Shown here piece after piece: positions 25,501-40,500 of a DNA stretch of 64,000 bases. Location: NCBI GenBank assembly GCA_030549495.1, contig JAUIRK010000751.1, positions 1 through 64,000 on the forward strand. The letters run 5' to 3'. The notes below the pieces were generated by a model. It made no database searches and had not been told where the DNA came from. It saw only the letters and a list, made by a program, of their open reading frames with translations. Positions within the stretch are counted from its first letter, which is position 1. Each line of letters opens with the position of its first letter. The DNA is from Nectonema munidae. Lineage: Eukaryota; Nematomorpha; Nectonematoida; Nectonematidae. Position numbers and translations under genes: made by a program.

Positions 25501-28500
25501 TGTCTTCTTTTTTTTTGTTTGTGGGATTTGTTGGGTGTTTCTGGTGGCCCCCCCATATCTTCATTATTTTTTTCGTTTTAATCCCAGGTATATCTGATCT
25601 ATCTTTTTCATATCCTGGTAGAATCTTTCGACTTGCTCTACTGAAAAAGCGTACATATTTTCATTGAATCTGTCCAAGTGAGCATCCAGATTATGAAGTT
25701 TTAGAGACATTCTGTATTACATGGCACCGAATGTCTTTATCAAATTCTGTACTAGTTGCTGCTAATTTTCAGCTCTGTAGTTTCCTAAAGAAACCCTCAA
25801 TAACTGCCTTGAAACAGTCCCATGGTGTTTTCTCAATCCTAATGGGTTTGTCGGAGAACTCAGTAGACTCAAGAATCTTCTTTATCTAAGGTGCAACCAA
25901 AATTCCTGCTTTGATTTTAGATTGATAACTTTGGGAAAAATTCAATAAGGTACTTGAAAGCGGCTGCATTTTGGTCAAGAGCTTTCAGGAACTGCTTCAT
26001 TAACCCTAATTTAATGTGCAATGCCGGCATGAGCACTATCTTGGGATCAACTAGTGGCTTCCACATGACTTTCCGGCTCCCAATTACAAAATCTATTCGA
26101 TGTTCAGTTTTTTTCAATTTTAATTGTAAATTTAAAAAAGCGAATATATATTATATTCATAATTTCACATCTAAAGGCTTCATTGAACAAGATAAACAAA
26201 AAATATAGGCTATACACCCAGGCCTCGATAATCAAAGCGCAAAGTAGATAGAGATTACTGTAATCAACTTCATTCAAACAAAACATGGAATCATAGATAC
26301 TATTCGCTAATAATTGTATTGTACAATTAACTTGTCACTCTTATTACACAAAAAGAATAAATATAAATATATTGTAGTATCTGTAGCTAAGTCATTAGTA
26401 ATTTAACATTTTAGGAAATTGTTATGGTTACTTAGATGGTGATTAGATAAAAAAAAAGAGTAACATGGTCATTAGATGTCCAAACCATATAAAATATGCT
26501 TACATCTGATATTTATTTTACTATTATACACTTTTTAGTATAAACATTTTAGAATATATTGCATAAATAGTTTGTCAATTAAGCGCTAAAAGCAGTGGAT
26601 GCTGATAACTCATTTGTTATTTGTTTACATATTCTTTATTTTTGGCAAAGACTTCATGGACCCCTTACTGTGTTAAAATGACCCCCAATATTCATATGTT
26701 TGTTCATGTGGACCCCGTTGGGAAACCTTGGGTTAAACGATGATAATTTGCAAATGGAATTGTGCACAAATTAAGAATATAGAGACATTTATGTATGTGT
26801 GTTTAGAAATAACTGTAGATATTTTTAATGGAAAATTTTTTATATTTAATATATATTAAATAAATATACACATTACACATGCAATTCATAGTGCACATAA
26901 AAGTTTTATAATTGAAAACATACTTTCAAACTTCTGATTTATTATCATAACTTATTTTAGAAATTATGTCACATAACATTCCGAGTAAAAATTCAATTCC
27001 TAAAAGAAAATTACAAACACATTCAATCGAAATAAAATTTAAGGCTATAAACGAAGTAGAAAAAGGTCTGGAGAGTAAAACAATGATTGCAAAAATTTAC
27101 AAAATTCCTCTGAATACGCTTTCAACGTGGATTAAAGCATCCAAAAAAATTAAAGATGCTTTTGAAAAAACACCTTTGCACACCAAAGAAAAAATGAGAT
27201 CAGAAACGTTTGAACTCACAGAGCAAGCTGTTTTACAATGGTTCAAAAATGCTAGAAATGAAAACATACCTGTTTCTGGGACACTCCTTATGACTAAAGC
27301 TTCTGCAATTTCGCTGCCGATCTGGGTGAAAACTTCAAGTGTACTAATGGATGTCTTGAAAGATTTAAAGAAAGACATAATATTACTTTTAAACGTGTCT
27401 GCGGAGAAGCCAATAGTGTAGATGAAAATACAGATGCGCTTAAAACCTGGAACTCAACGTTAGATGAAATATTAAAAAGTTATAGTCCAGAAGATATTTT
27501 CAGGGCAGATGAAACTGGTTTGTTGGCACAAAATGTCATGGAGGAAAACATTCAAAAGAGCGTCTGACAATTTTACTTTGTACCAATATGCCTGGCACAG
27601 AAAAGGTTCCACATTTTTTGATCGGAAAATTCAAAAATATCAAAACTTTGCCAAGATGCGATTCAAACAGAAAAGCCTGGATGAATTCAGAATTTTTTTC
27701 TGAATGGTTAAAAAGTTCGATCAAAAATGCTTCATGCAAAAAAGAAAAGTTGTTTTGATAATTGCCCAAGTCACCCTAGGGTTAAAAATCTAAAGGTGGC
27801 CACACTCTTTTTTCTGCCACCCAACACAACTAGCAAAATTCAGCCATTGGATCAAGGAATTATCCAAAACTTGAAAATCAAATATTGAAAACTGGTATTA
27901 GAAAGAATGATAAAATCAATTGAAGATAAAGTAGAGATAAAAATAACAGTATTAGATTCTATGCGAATGCTGAACCGAGCATGGAGTGATGTTAACCAAT
28001 CAACAATTGAAAATTGTTTCAGACACGCAGACTTTAAGCTTGTTAATGACGAACAATCCGTTAGACAGCAATGAAGAAATTTGGTATAAAATTGAGATCG
28101 ATGGTGAAAACAAATCATGTGCGCCATTTGAAGATTATGTACGAATTTATGAATATCTGTTGACTGCAGAATTGATCAGCGATCGGGAGATTGTAGAAGG
28201 TATTCTGTCGAAAAAGTGTGAAAAGAAGAAACTGACAATGAAGATGAATATTTAGAAGAGATTAGCGAACCTATGGAAAAAAAGCCCACACTTTTACAGG
28301 TCAACAATGCCATGGAGATTATCAAAAAATGGATTGAAATGACAGAAAACACCGAAGATCTCATTCCAAGCTATAACAAAATTTTGCAGAGAATAGAAAA
28401 AGAAGTTCCCAAAAAAAAGATGAAACAAAGTTACCTAACTAGCTTTTTCAATAAACGCTGAAAAACGATCAATAGAAGTTTTTTAACTTCTATTTGTTAT

Positions 28501-31500
28501 TTCTAAGAAATAAAAACAAAATTTACTTGTTGATATATCATATTTTTTGTTATTAGCAAAGTTACTTTAGATCTAACAAGCAGACAAAAAACATACCAGT
28601 CGATACTTATTTTTCAAAAAATGGACTTGATATTAGTTTTTCTTGATATTTTGGATATCTCGAAGTTTTTGTTCGGTCCCTTCAAACTCGAGACAACGAG
28701 GTTTTACTTTAAAAAAGTAATATTACAAAAAAGAGTACAAAAGTGTATATGGACATATATATTTTTTTTATAAAAAAAAATTAAAAATAGCCTTCAGCTT
28801 ATTCAAAAATTTTATTGTTATGAAACAAGCGTCCTTTTTCAAACTGCCAGGTTGCCCTTAAGATGTGTTGTCCAGTTTCAAATTCAGCGTGGATCCTTCA
28901 ATCAAAGTTCAAAATCAAACTTTCAGTTGGATCTTTTTTACTATACGAAAATTTATGTATAGTATAAGAACAAGATAATTCTTGTTACCCAAATGTTCTC
29001 TCTTAAAGGATATATAATAATATAGATGTTTTTTTACTTATAATGTGAGGAGGTATGATCCAGTCCTCTAAGGGCCGCAAGATAAACCCAAAGATGGCGT
29101 ATGTAAGCTGGGAAAAAGACGCAAAATGAATAATAAAGAGATAATTTTTTTTTCAAGGTATAAAAAATGGAAATAAATATTGAAGTTATTTTTTAATATA
29201 TATTAATTATAATTTTCAATTTTTAAAGGAAATATGGGGAAACAGAATTTTTAAAACTTATTGGGATGCAAACCAATCAACGAATTCAGTTGAAAGTGAT
29301 TTGCGGAATTTATGATGTCTTCTTTAAAATCTAGAGTTAGGTAACTTAAGAGAAAAACAATATTCATCCACCCATAAATGTAGAAATTATTTTGCAGTAA
29401 TTTTTACAATACAATTAGATTATCTTGGTATAAAAATGAATATCATATATTATTCAAGGAATATGAGGCTGGTGATCCTTGAAGCATAATGGGTAACCAA
29501 TGACCCATGAAATAAAAACTAGCTTCTCAAGTTATATGGAAATTCATTGAAAAATAGCGCAGGATTCATTTTTGAAAACCAATCTGTGAAAGGGTTGTAC
29601 TTAGAATAAGGTTGTAAACTAGCTTGTATACTAGCAGTCAGATGGCCCCTTCCCAATTAAGGCTAGAAATGCACTTTCCCAATTGAGTTTTTAAAAGATG
29701 ATATAAATATACAATAGATCTGCAATAGAGTATACGCGCATTAGGCATTAAACCTGCTTTTTTATCACAAATTTTTCTCAAAATCATATTGCATAGTTGC
29801 CAACAAAAAATTCTAGCTTTTGAGATGGGTTTTACCGCTTTTGAATGCTAAAATTTTTGTTGGCAGACGTTGATCATATGCATCCTGAGCTTAATATTTG
29901 TTTTGTTTTTTTTACTTTTTTTCAACGATTTATGTTTTTACATAAATATTTAGACTATTTAAATTATGTAAACCAATTTTTACTTCTTGAAGAATGAGTG
30001 ATAATAAAAATAAAACAAAAAGTCCCTACGACAACTGTTTTAAAGAAGAATGGATTCAAAAATTAGAATTTATTATTACTAAATCCAAATTAGGTTTTTA
30101 CCATGCATTTTGACGTACTTGCAAAAAAGCATAAAAAATTTTTAGGGTCCATGGGTCGTTTTCGAAAAAAAGTCTACCGCTTTGGTCTTCTCTAAGATTG
30201 GCAACTATGATATTGTATCAATTTTTAAATAATGAATTAGTTAATTAGATAAAATAGTTTGTTGTTGTGGTTTAAAAATTAAGTTATGTAAAAGACTAAT
30301 TCTTAAAATAAAAAAACCTAATGCGTTTGCGCTTTATTTCCCAATCCCGGTCTGACACCTAGATCAGAAATTTCTGGTTAACACATTGAAATAAAAAACA
30401 TATTTAAAAATAAGTGCTACATTTTTCCTGTGTCAATTTTCCGACAGCCAAAAACTTCTCCAAAACCACCCCGACCCAAGATTCTATGCAGGCTGAAGTC
30501 GTTAAAAGATAGTTGAACGTTTAATTCGAGATTCTTCCATTGACAAAAACGTGTGTAATTTTCGTCTTCTATAAATTTGTAGAAGAAGTCTGTCTTGAGT
30601 GCGTTATGAATTTCATCGATATATGGCTGAAAAATAAAACAAACAATATATAAGTATTTTTCAGAGTAAGTTAAAAAATTTAAAACAAATTTTATTATTA
30701 AAGTTGTCTATTTTGAGTATATTTGTATAAATGTAGAGGCAAACTCCTTCAAAAACTAAAAAAGGATAGAAAATGAGATAAAATGCATGTACAATGTACT
30801 ACATCATAAATTTATATATTTTAAAATTTTGTTCATATCATTCAAACATGCTGATACACACAACTAGGAATTGCTTTGATTGACACTATTTAATTTATAA
30901 TTTATGAGGACTTATATTCAAAAGCTCTAGCCAATTAGATTATAGCTTCATACAAGAGGTGTAAATGTGATTTTTCAATAAAACCCACTAGCCAAAAAAA
31001 GAATCAAAATTAAAATGTTTCGACTTACCAAAAAAATCAGGTGATGATTGAATCCAAATGACATAAAAGCTACGGAGTTTATGTATTTTAAAAAATAAAA
31101 AGAGGCGAAACAAGGTAATTTACAACATCAAAAATGGTGTGAAAGACAATACTTTGGGTTGGGGGGTAAAAAATATTTGAAAAAAGGCGGATAGATGCGC
31201 ACCAGCCGGGCGCCTCTGAAATACACATACTATGTCACACAGAAGCACTCACACATATTTATAAATATTATTTATTGTTTATTTTATATTTTAAATGTCA
31301 CAGAAGAGAAGATTGTGTCAAAATAGTTATTTGGATTAGGGTTCAACTATTTTGTCTAGGGTGGTACACGCATTGCCAAATTGTGTGTTGAAAACCTTTC
31401 CTGTCAAATCTGCTAGTTTTCAACCGCTTCATTACTAAGACAAGAATTGAACAGGACCTTCTTTTTTCTGGACATTAAGGATATTAACAAAGACAGTTGT

Positions 31501-34500
31501 AATGGGAGAAGGTGCCAATTTTTTTCAAGAGTTGAAATTAATTCGATCAAACAGGAGAGGGTTTGTAGAGCTATTTTGTTTGGTTCACAAACAGAACTCA
31601 TAGCTATTGTGAATTGAAAGCAACCATGTCTAAAAGAAATTAGCTAGCTCTACCAGTAATGGATGATAAACATACTTCTCTTTTATTTCAAACACAAGTG
31701 CGCTGACTTTGCAAAGAAAACATCAGGAGCAACGTGTTTGTACACATTGACGTAACTTCCACTTCATACTCAGGAATCCCTTGAATCGACAGTGTAGGTA
31801 GTGTTCCAATAAGCTTTATTTGGAATATTTGGCAGAAACAATGAGGAGCCCCAGAAGTTCGTTGTTGTTGATTGAGATCTATATAGCTATGTATGCGCCG
31901 TGCCCCTAGCTTCTTGAAGGCTTGTCCGCTGAATTGAGATTTCAAGGAATATCTCTTGCCGACAGTCTTATATACCACTATATGCTCCCCGCGCTGCTAG
32001 CTTCTTGAAGGCTTGTCGGCTGGATGATTTGAGGGAATTTATCTTGCGACCTCTTCTTCCAAAGAAAATTTCTTTTCAAAGGATCTTATGAGATTCCTGG
32101 GTTTTGGAGAGTCCGAGCCACTGTTGCAGCGTAAGCTGCTACCAAACTTTCCGAGAAGAAGGTTGCTTTATTGGAATATTTGGCAACAGCAATTAGGACC
32201 GCAAAGAGTTCCTTGGTATTGATTGAATCCTCAGAGATTTCCGTAAAGGTGGTGATTCCATCAGGCCCCACAATTGCGATCTTATTCAATGTTGCATCCA
32301 TGAAGATTGCTTGTGAATTCTATAGGTCAGGCCTTTCCATGATGGGAATGTTGCGCTTTATCTCTTTCCAGGCTTACAACCAACATTGTCCAGGAAAAAC
32401 TTTTGGATAGGTTATCTTCAAATAAAACTTCAGTTAAAAGAACCAAAGTTGCTCGTAGTTTGTGTCTTGTGGATGTCTTTAATCAGATGTGCCTTTATCC
32501 AGATTGACTATGACATGCTGGTATTGTATTGACGACTTTGGAATCAGGCACGATTTAACCCATTTACGACCAATGTTCCTATTTGGGAACATAAGTAATT
32601 TCATCTTCGTCTGCTTTTTTCAATGACTTTGAATATAAATAGTCAGCGTTTTTTTAGATATCGTCTGCTTTGCTTGGTCTTAAATGGGTTAAGCAGGTTG
32701 ACTTCCAGTTATGCGTTTTGCATAAGTCAATGAATTTGTTGAAGATCGTCTCCATTTGCTTGATCAGTTGCCATTTGCTCCTTGAAAGCCGCAATGATTT
32801 TCGTCAGGACCATTAGCAAGACTCGTGGCAAAAAGTTGGCCCCATGCGGAAGACTTTAAACCAGCATGTTCGACTTACTGTTCTAAATCAAAAGAGGTCT
32901 TGGTACGAAGGGTCCAGTCTTATCTCATAGAAGGCGAGGAAAAATCAATCTTGAAAGCTTACTTATATCATCTAGGAATTTCAGAGAACTTTATAGGATC
33001 ACTCAGAATTTACTTTTTAGCTTGAAAAAGTTCTTTTGTAAAGCCCAGATATTGTACGAACTAGAGGCTATTAGAACCTTTAGGTATGCAGAATACCGGA
33101 GGGATAATCTTTAGTCAGCATTCCTTCAATCACCGATTCTACCTCCATTTTGACGTCCGAATAATCCTCGTATTCAGAAACGCATGTCAAAAAGGATTTC
33201 CGACAGCCAGAATCACTTTCCATGGGTTGCCGGTCGGTGTCTGCTTCATCGGGAGATTCGGTGAGAATTCAGAACACCATTCTCCAATTGGAAGAAATTG
33301 AAAAGCTGTTTCTTCAATTGATACTGCAAGCGCAGAGTCATGTTTAAGACAATTTCAGACGTTTCTTTGATTAAGTTGATGAAGTACTTTGGTGTAAGTC
33401 CTTCATCTTCTTCATCAATATCTTTTAGATTGAGGCTCCCTTACTATTTTCGCCAGCGTGTCATTTTTGGTGATAGAAAGTTCCAGATCTATTTCTACCT
33501 CATTTGCAACAGCGTCCTCCACCATTTCCGCAGTTGGCTAACAATCCTCCATCTGGGTGTGTTTCTCCAGCAATTCCTAGCTAGCTTTATCTTCATCTTC
33601 ATCAGAAAATGAACGTGAGGCCGTGTCCTCATTCTGTTTTCCTTAACGTAACTTCGTGAGTCTGGATTTTCTAATTTAACTCATAAACAAGGGCAAGGTC
33701 TCGAAAGATATACCTCACACGCTTGCCAAAACTAACCCTTATATTGAGATATTCTTGCATAAAAAGAAACATGACCCTCTTCACTAATCAAATTATAAAG
33801 TAGACGAACAAACAAAAGTCGTTTTAGTTGCTAATATGGGCTCTCTATCCGATTTACAATGTAACTTTATGTTTATTGTATATTTCTGTAAACTAAAAAA
33901 TTGGAAAAAGATTTTATAAATAATTTGTACTTCTGGTTGACGATTAAAAATTGTGTCCAAGGTAACTATTTATATTTTCAACAAAATATAATTTTTATAC
34001 CAAATCGACCATGCTGATTTAGTTAATTGATTCCGTTTTCGTAATTAAAGTGTGGAAGTTTCAATTTAATTTGCTTATGCCGCCTAGAAATTTTCTCCAA
34101 AATTACATTTTTAGATAAATTAGTGTTTACACATAAAGGAGAAATCTGGATGGTTGAACTGGGTGCAGGAGAAAATGATAAAAAAAAAAAGAAGTTTGGA
34201 AACCACTGATTTAAATAAAGGATAAGAAAATTAACATATACAATTATTAAAGTATGATAATTAAATACCTGAAAGAGATTGGGATGAACATCTCCTTTGA
34301 GAAGGTATTTCTGAACATGATTTAAGGAAGCAGTAGAATACCTCTATAAAAACGTGTAAAAAATATTTTTATGAAGAGCATAATTGGGGTTAGAGTTAAG
34401 AAAATATAAATGTGAAGATCAGTGTGTGTTCAGTAAGTGAGAGAATTAATTTAGAGAAAAGTTAAAATTTAATGCATTTGAATGATGCCTAGTATCCATT

Positions 34501-37500
34501 TTATCAAACTGCCTTCTTGACACAAACGATTTCTTGATTTTTACACATTTGATTCAGCAAAAAGAAGAAGACATTTAGTAATTTGATATAAAACTACATC
34601 CTAAGATCAAGAAACCATCAGAACCATTTTTAGATGATGTTACTATCTAATGGCTCAAGTTAGAATAACATATGATTTTTCTGAGATCAAATGGGTTAAG
34701 CAATTTCAATTTTTGCGAACTAAAACTTTTATTGAAAAGTATTTTTCGTAATCTTTTCAAAATTTAAGCTCAAAAAACTTTGTGAAGTTTTTAAACAAGC
34801 TTGTAATAGAAAGGCCTATTTAAATTCATCAATTGAATAATATAGGTATACACCATTTACAAGATCACTCCCCTTCAATGTGTAACTTAATTTATAATAA
34901 AAAAACAAAGATTTCAATAATAATAATCGCATTGTTTATATCTATTATATTTTCACTTACTTATTCTAGCTTTATTAAAGGAAATAATTTCATTTAACAT
35001 GGATTTTCTTATTATTTTAATGGGGTGGGGGTGAAAAAGCTTTTCGCTCCACCAATAATTTTGAATTTTTCAATTTTATATCATTAGAAGACTTGTTTGG
35101 CTTGTAAGTAGACTTTCAATATTTCTTTACTTGTTTTACAGTTGAGTTTCTCACACAAATTCTTTTATAATATTTCGTTTTTTTATAAAAGATAGTTGCA
35201 AATTTCGAATATCAGCGTGTACTTCATTGAAATTAATTTTTGAGAATAGGAGTCTTTTCTGTGCTCGATCGATAGAAGTTAAAATGTTGTCCTTTTTTGA
35301 AACCAATATTTAAAACAGCGGTTGACACCATAAACCTTTTTGCATCTTTCTTCTTTAATGTCTTTTCCGAAACGTTAACTCCCAAAAATTTATTGAGCAT
35401 TGTCCATAAAAGGGTGTGTTTTGTTCTGGAAAACTTTAGACCCTTAGTAGCGTATTAGATATTTTTGCCTTATCAAAATTTAAATAAAAATTTAACAAAC
35501 CAATATATCTTTCAGTTAATACGGCATTATCATTTTCTTCATACTCTGTATTTCTATCATATTCCAAAAAAGAAAAAGGCAGACTTCTCTTTAGCATTGG
35601 ATAAAATATTTGGTGTTTCAGGCAAATGCCGAGCGTAAATTACGTGTACTTGTGAGTTTCGTTGTGCTTGAAGATGAAACCTGTGAAGTCGAGCTCTAGT
35701 GAAGCTGGTTCTCTATTAAAGAACTCATAAGAAGTAGAAACAAACTTAGAAGGAACACCATTATTCTCATCGTTATCTCATTGTGGCATTGCTGGAAATT
35801 TTTCATAATTTGACCAGACTTTAGTAAATGTTCGCTGTCCATTATTGATGCTTTCCAAGAAAACTTTAGAATCGATTGTGAATTCCACTTATGTAATCTT
35901 TTATCCCTTTCGAAAAAAATTGGCGAAATACCAGAAATAATTGTGATGAGCTTTATGAGATTTCTAAGAGAGGAAAGAAATTTACTAGATGAATTGATAA
36001 AGTTTCTTTCAGTAAAATTGCATCAATTTTTTTTTCAAACTATAAAATTTTTTAAGCCTTTTTATACCAGAATACAAATCAGGTGTGCGTATGTAAGTAA
36101 TGTGTCAATTTAACGTTCTTAGTACAGCAGTCACTGAAATAGAAAGTGAAAACAAAGCAACAATGCATTTAGTGATTCCTTGGATATCCAAACTTAAAGA
36201 CCGTTACCACATAAATCGAAATCGCACTGAAAGTTTGAAATATTAATAATAATATGCCTTTATCCATACATTGAATACAATTGAAACAACTAAATTAATT
36301 TTTTAAGTCCCTAAATTTTTCAATCCATTAAGGTTTTAGATTATGATTAGCATAATTTGATGATGAAATTTTTTGAAGAAATAAACCATAGAAAAAGCCT
36401 TAACTTGAAACTTTAGAATAATTTGATGATGATAATTGTGATCAAATTGAACTAGAAGTGGAAAAACATAAATCTTTTCCAGTAGATTGGCCAATATACA
36501 ATGAATTGGAATTAAAAAATTTTTTTCCTTGCTTTCATTGATAGTTACAAATATATTTTGAGCATCGTGGCTACTAGTGCAGCTAGTAACAATAATTTTA
36601 AGCTAGATAGACAAGTAGTTAATGTAAGAAGAGCACTTTTAAAGATATCCTCTGTTAATATAATTTATTGATTAATAGTGAGATGAAAAGAATAAATTAA
36701 AACAACTAAAACTTTTTTAGTTCAATATTACCTTATTAATATTTAACTTAAAATAGTGAAGAAACTGTTGATTCGTTTTTTTCTTATTTCAGGTTTGTTA
36801 ATTATTATTATCAACTAAAAAGATTTCTTCATACTTTATACAGTTTTTACTTCAATGTCTCATACACTTTCGCATTCGATCTAAAATCGAAAGCCAAAAA
36901 CGTCGCCATGAAAATTTAGAGCATAACAACATTATTTTTAGAGTAAAATAATCTTAAAAAATGTTTTAATTCAGGGATGCTAAAACCGTAATAGACAATA
37001 ATTGATTCTAATTAAGTTGTTTATCAATGAATGAATAGTCTACAAAAAATTTAAAACGAAAAATAACTTTCGATAAAATTAAGTAATATTATTACTTTAT
37101 TTCTAACAAATTTACTTCCGAAGAAATATTTTTGCAGGTGCGTGAAAACGCCGGTAAAGTTTTACCGGTGCAGGTACAAAAATTTTGCTTATGCAGGACT
37201 CAAGTTCACACAAATCAGTTGTGAGGAAAGGAAAATAGCTTGGCTACTCATTTCTTTTGTGTAATCAACAAGTTAAACTGTTTACAGCTATGTTGAATAA
37301 AAGAGGCATTTTGTTCCATCAAGGAGTTATTCTCATCTGATGCTTCAAGATACCACTTTGGAAAAATATCTACCATATTGGCAACGATAGCTAGCCAATG
37401 AAACTTTGCACTTCTATGCATTGCCTTAGCAGCGAAGAAATATTATATTCCTTCTCACAATTTAAATACACGAGTAAGTACTTTTTCGCGTGATAATAAT

Positions 37501-40500
37501 CAGCGTACATGAGAATGTAAGGGTAATGCTAGTGTGTACTGTCGTATTTATCACAATGGACACTGAAAATACAATTAAGCTTTTGCGATTTGTCGAAATT
37601 AACAACATTTATCACCTCAGTGAATCCTTCAATTTTTGTAGCATCTTTTTAACTGCAAATATTTCTCCGCGTAAGCAACAATATGACAGTTTCATATTTG
37701 GTATAATGGTTCGAATCTTTACCACAAGTGCTTTAATGACATGGCCGGGGACCTATCGGTAAGCAGATTTTAACTACTTAATTTCACTTGTAGTGGCTTC
37801 ATTTGTGGCATATGATAGTAAAGATTTAAAATGGATCCATTGTGATCAAATAAATGCAATCAAAGCATTGGTGGAAACATATGTATTTTTATACAATTGC
37901 AAAGAGAACAAATCACTTTGATGCACCACTTCTACTAATTGACGTTTTATGTTTCCCGAGATTCCTTCCTAGAAATCATAACATTTGTTCCAGGTAAAAT
38001 TAGTTCATCATCTATTGTGTGTGAAATGCCGGTATTTGATATTTCCTAATATAACTTTTGATATAACCTTCATTTTTAAGTTTTCAAGCTTTATTGTACG
38101 TTACCGTAATCATATAAGCCACATTAAATCGAAAAAATTACGGACTCTTATATATAACAACAATCAGAAATCAAAAGACAAAAATGAAAAAAGTCAAAAT
38201 TCTACTGATAGTCAACAAGCTGAAAATTCACCTTCACCTACAAATACTCCCACACAAATGTCTGTACTTAAATAAACTAATTTATCTGATCTAAAAATAT
38301 CACCTGATACCATCCTGAACAAAGGTCCAAAGTTTGCTTTTCACAATTCTAACCCAAAAACAAAACTAAACATACTTAGTTCATTATTCAAATCCAAACA
38401 CACCCTACTTTGGAAAGATTTCTTTGCACAATCATCTCAAAGTCACAACAACACTTCCCTGAATTCAAAGAAGTTTCACTCAAACCCTTTTCATCAAACA
38501 CACAAATTCAACACTTCTACAACAAAGTTTGATGATGCATTCAGACACCTCGAACAAATGATCTCTTCTATTCCAGATAGGAACTTGCAAGCACCTCTCA
38601 ATTTTGAACCAAAATATCTTAGGGAACTCAAACTCTTAAAGAAAAACAAAAACTACAAATTATGCAAATCAGATAAAGGAGGTGAAATGTGCGTCTTGAA
38701 CACTGCCACTTACAATCAAGAAATCCACAAACACCTTTCTAAAGATACTTTATTTCAAATAATCCGTAATCCAATTACATTCACCAACTCAGTTATTAAA
38801 CAAGCTAACATTTTAACTCGAAAACTACATAACTATGATATCATCTCCAATCGCACCATGAAGGATCTCTTGGTCTGCAACACACATCCTGCATCCATAT
38901 AAGGACTTCCAAAAACCCACAAACCAATAGATCCAAAACCATTAAGAACCATCGTCTCTGCAGTTGACACACCAACCGAACGTCTTAATTGGCTATTGAA
39001 CTCTACACTCACACCTCTTGTCCATCTTACTATGGATTTCATAAAATAACATCTAACAGAAACAGACATTTTTCCTTTCATATTTGAAACGTTGCCTCTC
39101 CTTCAGGAAGTTCTTACCTTTACATTGAAAAATAATATCATATGGCATGATAACGTCCTATACCTACAAATCAAAGGCTTACCTATGGGAGGAAAACTTT
39201 CATCTGTTCTCTCTAACATTTACTTGAACAACATAGAAAGTATTATCTCCCAACATCCCCTTTTTCCCTTATCTTGGCGAAGATATGTAGACGACATCTT
39301 TTTCGTCTGGACTAATGACACCCATGATTTGAACACGTTTACTTCTTTTGCAAACTCAGTAGATCCACACATTAAGTTTACAGTTGAATCATCAAGACAA
39401 TCCCTTCCCTTTTTAGACGTTCTCTTAACCATCAATAAAAATAACCTCATCACACACTCACTTTATACGAAGCCTACTAAGAAGCCCCTAGTGATCAACT
39501 TTAACTCTGCCCACTCTCTTAATACTAAAAAAGCAACATTTACTGGACACCTACACCGTATCGTACGCAACAACAACACTGAGAAACTTTTACATGAAAA
39601 TTTAGAGACTCTTATACAAACTTACATTAATCATAATGATTACCCACAACATCTACTCAACAAATGGAAAAAAGATCAACTTTTCCACCAAGATCCTATT
39701 TGTGATATCAGACATCTCTTCAATAATGAAAATTATATATTTAAACCTCACTTAACTCCACTAATTATACCCCCTGTTCCGAATGCTATTAGGCGGAAAA
39801 TTGAAAAAACAATAAAAACCTTTTCACTACCTATCAAATGCTTCTTCAAAACTCCTATCACGATTGAAAACTTCCTATCCCACAAACCTCGTAATAAACA
39901 ATTACATCGTCACTCTGCACTTTGTGACCGCATTGAAAATAATCAATGCCAAACGAACACAATTTACAAAATCGAATGTCTCCTCTGCAATGAGTGTTGT
40001 ATAGGTGAGTCAATGAGACCAGCCATAATACGTTTCACAGAACACACCAACGACGCAAAGCATAAACGTAAGCTGAAATCTATGGGGTTTCACTAAAGCA
40101 CCCCCACACCTCTCCCGATTCCACAAACTTAAAAATGCAAATACTTGACATCGAGCCTAACTACCTCCAACGTATCTACATGGAGGAATACTATATAAAA
40201 ACACTATCACCCGCCATTAATAATCACTTCAATTGTAAGCAGTAACCCATGTCTTCCCATATCACCTCTTCACATGCACACAATGTAACATTTTTCACCG
40301 TACAACAATTAAAACAATTAAAGCAATAAAATCACACAAACCTTTGGCTTCATTACAATTCATTAGACATTACATTATTTTCTTTTACTCACCTCTTGAC
40401 TTTTTTCCTCTCAAGTATCTATTTTTTCTTTTAATCACTCCTTATACATATGTTCTTTGATATGTTTGTTTAACTTTTTGTATTTGTATTTTAGTTCTTG

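Noticed and set aside
26170-26240. AGGCCTCGATAATCAAAGCGC as the left end of the Tigger element
   Set aside because: It does not match the reverse of the right end well enough, and no TA duplication could be shown.
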